From the NCBI GenBank assembly GCA_029259975.1, contig JAJDEE010000133.1, positions 1-9,598 on the forward strand: a stretch of 9,598 nt of DNA, read 5' to 3'. Shown here one piece after another: positions 6,310 through 9,598 of this stretch. Each line of letters begins with the position of its first letter. Position 1 is the stretch's first letter. A model generated the notes under the pieces. The model made no database searches. It was not told the DNA's origin and worked only from the letters and a program-made list of their open reading frames with translations. The DNA comes from Planctomycetota bacterium (lineage in GTDB: Bacteria; Planctomycetota; Planctomycetia; Pirellulales; Lacipirellulaceae). The position numbers and the translations under genes are program-made.

Positions 6310-7374
6310 CTCAACGGGTACGGTCCGAATAGGTTTTGGCTCGTCGTTCGACAGCAGTACACCTGGGCCATCCGTACTGTACCACTTTACGAGCACTTCT
6401 CGCCATGCGCCGGGTTGCTTCACTTGGCAAAATTCTGCGCGAATTTCTTCGTGCTGTGGGTGTAGCTGTGCGTATTTGATACCAAACTTGCGCATCGTCG
6501 GCACGCATTTATCTGCGCCGTAAAGCTCCTCTGCCATCCGGTAATGCTCGGCAATCACCTCGCGCTGCTCGAAAATAGTCGGAGGATTGGGCATCGGTAA
6601 ACCAGCAGCCAAGGCGCGGGCCTGCTGGAAGATCCAAGGGTTGCCGATAGCGCCACGCGCGACGGTGACTCCGTCGACGCCGGTGTAGCGAATCATGTCG
6701 ATACAGGCTTGCGCGTCGAACAGATCGCCGCTGCCGAGCAGCACGCGATCGCCGGCGTGCTGCTTCAATTCGCGTAAAAAATCCCAACGCGAGGGGCCGT
6801 CGTAACGTTGCGTCACGGTTCGACCGTGGACGGTGATCGCGGCGACTCCGCGATGGTAAGCGCCGTCAAAAATCTCGTAGAACTTGTCACGACTCTCAGC
6901 GGTGTCGTCAATGCCACGGCGCATTTTGACAGTCACCGGGATGTCCGACGGCACCGCTTCGCGCACACGCTCGACGATTTCCAAAGCCACTTCCGGCTGG
7001 CTAAGATGAAATCCACCTCGGCACCGTCCCAGCACTTTTTTGACCGGGCAGCCAAAATTGATATCGATCACATCGAAACCATGTTCGACCAAACGTTGCG
7101 CAGCAGGGCCAAATTGCGTAGGATCGGCGCCCATCAACTGCCCTCCGACCGGGTGCTCGTCGTTGGCTACGTGCATGAAGTGGTGATTCTTGCGACGTGG
7201 TTTCACGGCAAGAATAAACTGGTCGAGCATCACTTCGCAGATCGTGTACGAAGCGCCTAGCCGTCGGGCGATCAACCGCATCGCTGTATCGCTATAACCA
7301 CTCAACGCTGCCTGCACGACAGGAAAGTCGAGCGTCACGTTGCCGAGTCGGAGTTTGCCGAAAGGTGAGGTCAT
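6271..7374 (-). CDS. dus: tRNA-dihydrouridine synthase (DusB-like)
   Basis: This FMN enzyme reduces uridine to dihydrouridine in tRNA using NAD(P)H, in the cytoplasm. Seen in order: PVVQAALSGYSDTAMR (18-33), the FMN-binding N-terminal strand; GGQLMGADP (77-85); DINFGCPVKKV (104-114) with catalytic Cys109; VTVKMRRG (147-154) with Lys150; TVHGRT (181-186) with His183; LGSGDLFD (213-220); and VARGAIGNPWIF (238-249), the phosphate-binding motif. The C-terminal helical tRNA-binding domain runs from about 270 to 335. Length 367 is slightly above the usual 320-345, the excess being a poorly conserved tail after residue 340. After GCPVKKV the sequence reads LGRCRGGFHLSQP rather than the common NRKLAGSALLQ type. 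The ATG at 7374 has GGAG only 2 nt upstream, too close for a normal ribosome-binding site. The last 39 bp overlap the convergent large gene. It lies downstream of queG on the same strand, 169 bp away. Family assignment is firm; the dusA/B/C subtype and target uridine are not. Confidence 0.95.
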   Translation of the reverse strand: MTSPFGKLRLGNVTLDFPVVQAALSGYSDTAMRLIARRLGASYTICEVMLDQFILAVKPRRKNHHFMHVANDEHPVGGQLMGADPTQFGPAAQRLVEHGFDVIDINFGCPVKKVLGRCRGGFHLSQPEVALEIVERVREAVPSDIPVTVKMRRGIDDTAESRDKFYEIFDGAYHRGVAAITVHGRTVTQRYDGPSRWDFLRELKQHAGDRVLLGSGDLFDAQACIDMIRYTGVDGVTVARGAIGNPWIFQQARALAAGLPMPNPPTIFEQREVIAEHYRMAEELYGADKCVPTMRKFGIKYAQLHPQHEEIRAEFCQVKQPGAWREVLVKWYSTDGPGVLLSNDEPKPIRTVPVELTSDSRHPATQA

Positions 7375-7380
7375 CGCTCC

Positions 7381-7408
7381 ATTCTCTCAGCGATAGGAGG
7401 CGAGTCAA
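7381..7408 (-). promoter_or_regulatory. Candidate dus promoter giving a leaderless transcript
   Basis: Read on the minus strand, TTGACT (7408-7403, 5 of 6 to the -35 consensus) is followed after 16 bp by GAGAAT (7386-7381, 4 of 6 to the -10 consensus). The -10 ends 6 nt before the ATG, so transcription would start at the start codon itself. The match is modest, but the -35/-10 pairing is the best in the window. Confidence 0.35.
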
Positions 7409-7423
7409 GCGTCGCCCAATGCG

Positions 7424-7476
7424 TTGCAGGGCAACTGCAAAGTCAAGGAAATTGCATGATCATGACGGAAATGCAA
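7424..7476. promoter_or_regulatory. Two TTGCA dyads upstream of dus, possible operator
   Basis: TTGCAG (7424-7429) / CTGCAA (7435-7440) and TTGCAT (7452-7457) / ATGCAA (7471-7476) are perfect inverted pairs sharing the half-site TTGCA. Their centres are about 32 bp apart, close to three helical turns. The second pair encloses the palindrome ATGATCAT (7456-7463). They lie 50 to 100 bp upstream of the dus start and could bind a dimeric regulator. This is inferred from symmetry alone. Confidence 0.25.
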
Positions 7477-7480
7477 AATT

Positions 7481-7545
7481 GAACCACGACGACACCACGA
7501 GCACAACGTAAAAAAATCGTCGTGTCCGTCGTGCCGTCGTGGTTC
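7481..7545 (-). repeat. 29-bp inverted repeat with CACGACG units and A7/T7 loop at the queG stop
   Basis: Left arm 7481-7509 and right arm 7517-7545 are inverted copies matching at 23 of 29 positions, separated by A7 (7510-7516). Both arms begin, from the outside, with GAACCACGACG and continue with CACGACG-like units. Three of the six mismatches become G-U pairs in a minus-strand transcript, giving 26 of 29 pairs, while only one does so on the plus strand. The structure therefore fits an RNA hairpin made by queG transcription. The queG stop codon TGA (7546-7544) uses the outermost two bases of the repeat. I recall similar GAACCACGACG-type dispersed repeats in planctomycete and other environmental genomes, but copy number is not testable here. 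It may act as a 3'-end stabiliser or terminator separating queG from dus. Confidence 0.7.
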
Positions 7546-8713
7546 ATTTGTCTTTTTCAGAGCTAGCAGAGCAGTTAGGAAGGACTTTGCTGTTTGCCTG
7601 TAGTGCGTTGTCGATCTCGGTTTGGACTTGTGCATCGCTTTCCAGGCGTTGCCGAGCTTTGAGGATTTGTCGGGCATCTTCGGTTGCCAGCTCGCCCAAG
7701 GCCCACGCAGACGCGCCGCGAACGAGCGGTTCGTCGTCCTCTAGCCCTCTGCCGAGAGCCGCTATCGCGCCGGATGCTTGTTGATTTCCAAGCACGATCG
7801 CAGCATTACGCAACAAACCACGCCGATGCGACCGCCACAGAGGCGTGTTGCGAAATCGCTTGCGAAAGGCATGCTCGCTCATCTCAAAAAGTTCGGCCAG
7901 CTGGAGCGGATTAAGATCCTGCTGCGGAAAGAATACTTGCTCGGTCGTCGTTGGGGCGTCGTGGTTCCAAGGACAAACCTCTTGGCAAACATCGCAGCCG
8001 AACACCCATTCGCCCATGCCGGGGCGCAATTCGATCGGAATCGCAGCTTGCAATTCGATCGTGAGATAGCTGATGCAGCGCCTCGCGTCGAGCACATATG
8101 GCTCGGCAAAGGCGTCGGTCGGACAGGCGTCGAGACATGCTGTGCAGGTGCCACAGTGGTCGGTGGTATGTGGCGTGTCGTAGACCAACGCCTGATCGAT
8201 GAGCAACGCAGCAAGAAAAAAGTAGCTGCCAGCGTGTTTTGAAAGCAGGAGCGTATTTTTACCAATCCAACCCAAACCGGCCAGCTGAGCAAATTCACGC
8301 TCCAGTAGTGGCGCTGTATCGATCACGCCACGCGTGGTAGCTTGCGGCATCAATTCACGAAAAAAATCGGCCAGCTCGTGTAACCGCCCACGAATCACAT
8401 CATGATAATCACTGCCACCCCAAGCATAGCGAGAAACACGTCCCTCACCGCGCGCGGTTTCGCCAGCCTCCACCGAAGCATAAGGCATCGCCAGCATCAC
8501 CACACTCCGCACGCCTTCCAGCACATGCCTCGGATGCTCGTACGCCTCACGACGGTCGCCAAGATAGTGCATCTGACCAGCGTAACCCGATGCCAGCCAT
8601 TGCTCGAATTTATCCCTGCCCGCAGGCGCCACCGCTGGGCAAACACCGCACAGGCAAAAGCCTAGCTGCTGTGCTCGGCCCTTCAATTTCAAGGTCAGTT
8701 CGTCGCGATCCAT
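7544..8713 (-). CDS. queG: Epoxyqueuosine reductase QueG
   Basis: This cobalamin- and iron-sulfur-dependent cytoplasmic enzyme reduces epoxyqueuosine to queuosine at the wobble base of tRNAs with GUN anticodons, the last step of the pathway. Seen: RYAWGGSDYHDVIR (95-108), matching the family RYA-G-DYH motif; VIDTAPLLERE (130-140), with Asp132 as the likely catalytic acid; and AGLGWIGKNTLLLS (145-158). Two 4Fe-4S sets follow: CGTCTACLDACPTDA (187-201, Cys187/190/193/197) with RRCISYLTIE (211-220), and FGCDVCQEVCPWN (238-250, Cys240/243/247). The C-terminus (about 298-372) carries HEAT-like repeats, as in full-length QueG. Length 389 is normal for the HEAT-containing form, and all key residues are present. 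The final 15 or so residues are low in conservation and run into an inverted repeat. It has no clear ribosome-binding site. It is upstream of dus on the same strand and divergent from the M13 peptidase gene. Confidence 0.96.
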   Translation of the reverse strand: MDRDELTLKLKGRAQQLGFCLCGVCPAVAPAGRDKFEQWLASGYAGQMHYLGDRREAYEHPRHVLEGVRSVVMLAMPYASVEAGETARGEGRVSRYAWGGSDYHDVIRGRLHELADFFRELMPQATTRGVIDTAPLLEREFAQLAGLGWIGKNTLLLSKHAGSYFFLAALLIDQALVYDTPHTTDHCGTCTACLDACPTDAFAEPYVLDARRCISYLTIELQAAIPIELRPGMGEWVFGCDVCQEVCPWNHDAPTTTEQVFFPQQDLNPLQLAELFEMSEHAFRKRFRNTPLWRSHRRGLLRNAAIVLGNQQASGAIAALGRGLEDDEPLVRGASAWALGELATEDARQILKARQRLESDAQVQTEIDNALQANSKVLPNCSASSEKDK

Positions 8714-8719
8714 AGGTCA

Positions 8720-8725
8720 ATCTTA
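8720..8725 (-). promoter_or_regulatory. Candidate -10 element for leaderless queG
   Basis: On the minus strand TAAGAT (4 of 6 to the -10 consensus) ends exactly 6 nt before the ATG of queG. No -35 is evident at 16-18 bp. Its only real support is that the same spacing occurs before the sulfatase-like and dus genes. Confidence 0.22.
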
Positions 8726-8761
8726 GCAACATCTCGTCTCGCCGCGATGACACGATTCGGA

Positions 8762-8767
8762 TAAAAT
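8762..8767 (+). promoter_or_regulatory. Possible -10 element for the M13 peptidase gene
   Basis: TAAAAT matches the -10 consensus at 5 of 6 positions, inside the sequence GGATAAAATCG in the 115-bp divergent gap. It would give a leader of about 55 nt before the ATG at 8829, leaving room for the ribosome-binding site. No good -35 is visible. TATTAG at 8781-8786 is a weaker alternative. Confidence 0.28.
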
Positions 8768-8817
8768 CGCCGGCTTGGCATATTAGGCAACGGTTTCAAG
8801 CAACCATGTGAGTCATC

Positions 8818-8822
8818 AGGAG
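8818..8822 (+). promoter_or_regulatory. Shine-Dalgarno site of the M13 peptidase gene
   Basis: AGGAG sits 6 nt before ATG 8829, an ideal ribosome-binding site and the only strong one in the window. It fixes the start of the lipoprotein signal peptide. Confidence 0.7.
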
Positions 8823-8828
8823 CTTCGG

Positions 8829-9598
8829 ATGAAATTTTGGATTTGGGGTGCGATGTGTTTAGCATTAGTCGGTTGTTCTTCGGCTGACAAGCCGCCGCAA
8901 TCGGGCGTAAAGCCTTTGCGCTCAGGCGTCGACAAGCGTGGCATAGACGATTCTGTCCGACCGCAGGACGACTTGTTCATGCATCTCAACGGCGAATGGC
9001 TCAAGCATACGCCGATCCCTGCTGACAAAACGAGCTACGGATCGTTCGAGATTTTGGCGGACGAAGCCGAGGCGAACATCCGCGAGATCATCTCAGAAGC
9101 GGTCGATGGCGATTATGCTGTCGGCAGCGAGATGCAAAAGATCGGCGACTTTTTCTTGAGCTACATGGACGAGGCGACGATCGACCAACGAGGTGTCCAA
9201 CCTTTGCAAGAAGAGCTAGCCAGAATCGATCAGCTCTCGACCAAGGACGCAATCGTCGAGTATATGGGCTACTTGCAGACGCTCGACGTCGGTGGGCCGA
9301 TCGGTTTTTATATCGATCAAGACGATAAAGATTCGACCCGATATCTGGCGGCAGTCATTCAAAGCGGCACGTCGCTGCCCGATCGCGACTACTACCTGAA
9401 AGACGACGAAAAATATCTTTCGGGACGCGATGCTCTGAAAAAATACGTAACGACGCTATTTGAATTGAGCCATTTGCCCGAGGGTGACGAGGCAGCAGAG
9501 GCCGTGCTGACGATCGAAACCCAGTTGGCCGACGCGCAGTGGACACGCACCCAGCTACGCGATGCCGACAAACGTTACAATAAGTATCAAGTCAGTCA
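8829..9598 (+). CDS. M13 family metallopeptidase lipoprotein (neprilysin/PepO-like), 5' part
   Basis: The reading frame is open from ATG 8829 to the right edge (256 codons) and is cut off by it. M13 enzymes are zinc endopeptidases of small peptides, usually about 680 residues, so roughly the N-terminal 40 percent is seen. MKFWIWGAMCLALVGC is a lipoprotein signal with lipobox LVGC (13-16) and lipidated Cys16, so the protein is probably membrane-anchored outside the cytoplasm. The M13 N-terminal domain is clear: RPQDDLFMHLNGEWLKHTPI (44-63), ADKTSYGSFEILADEAE (65-81), DKDSTRYLAAVIQSGTSLPD (166-185) followed by RDYYL, and ETQLADAQWTRTQLRDADK (230-248) followed by RYNKYQ. The HExxH and ExxxD zinc motifs would lie beyond the window, so activity cannot be judged. 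A good AGGAG ribosome-binding site precedes it. It is divergent from queG. Confidence 0.94.
   Translation, partial: MKFWIWGAMCLALVGCSSADKPPQSGVKPLRSGVDKRGIDDSVRPQDDLFMHLNGEWLKHTPIPADKTSYGSFEILADEAEANIREIISEAVDGDYAVGSEMQKIGDFFLSYMDEATIDQRGVQPLQEELARIDQLSTKDAIVEYMGYLQTLDVGGPIGFYIDQDDKDSTRYLAAVIQSGTSLPDRDYYLKDDEKYLSGRDALKKYVTTLFELSHLPEGDEAAEAVLTIETQLADAQWTRTQLRDADKRYNKYQVS

Noticed and set aside
6355..6379. CAGTAC / GTACTG dyad as terminator for the large gene
   Set aside because: It has a 6-bp stem with a 13-nt loop and no T-run, and it lies inside dus coding sequence; probably chance.
6808..7260. 150-codon open frame on the plus strand
   Set aside because: It lies wholly antisense to the well-supported dus gene and its translation shows no family motif; it mirrors codon bias of the opposite strand.
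7481..7545. CACGACG repeats considered as insertion-sequence ends or a CRISPR repeat
   Set aside because: There is no transposase and no room for one, no spacer structure, and no visible target duplication; the arms form one hairpin.
7778..8242. 154-codon open frame on the plus strand
   Set aside because: It is antisense to the iron-sulfur region of queG, and its cysteines and basic residues do not form any motif.

Overview
The window looks like a piece of a planctomycete chromosome (Pirellula/Rhodopirellula-like), but this is an inference with no marker gene behind it. The support is a sulfatase-superfamily gene beside a very large secreted protein of unknown type, a Dus enzyme with an unusual segment after its catalytic Cys, mostly absent Shine-Dalgarno sequences, and intergenic inverted repeats built of ACGCGG and CACGACG units. 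No mobile element, rRNA, tRNA or CRISPR array was seen.

Layout. Positions 1-183 are intergenic and hold a poly-A/poly-T bounded inverted repeat. Three plus-strand genes follow with short gaps (66 and 87 nt): a WecG/TagA/CpsF (GT26) glycosyltransferase (187-972), a sulfatase-fold protein that has lost key catalytic residues (1039-2259), and a 1320-residue secreted protein (2347-6309) with a glycosidase-like TIM-barrel region and a C-terminal carbohydrate-binding-like domain. Its last 39 bp overlap the end of a convergent minus-strand tRNA-dihydrouridine synthase gene (6271-7374). Upstream of dus on the same strand is queG, epoxyqueuosine reductase (7544-8713). A 169-bp gap between them carries a large hairpin repeat at the queG stop and a set of small dyads. 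Divergent from queG is a lipoprotein of the M13 (neprilysin/PepO) metallopeptidase family (8829 to the window edge), cut off before its catalytic domain.

How the genes fit together. The plus-strand trio is compatible with envelope or exopolysaccharide glycan work: one sugar transferase, one sulfatase-like protein without visible catalytic machinery or signal peptide, and one exported sugar-binding/hydrolase-like protein. Co-transcription is plausible from spacing but not shown. The minus-strand pair are both tRNA-modification enzymes (dihydrouridine in the D-loop region and the last step of queuosine synthesis).

The points most worth a second look are the catalytically stripped sulfatase, the unassigned 1320-residue protein with an uncertain start, hairpins placed on stop codons, and -10-like hexamers ending exactly 6 nt before the start codons of three genes, which suggests leaderless transcripts.
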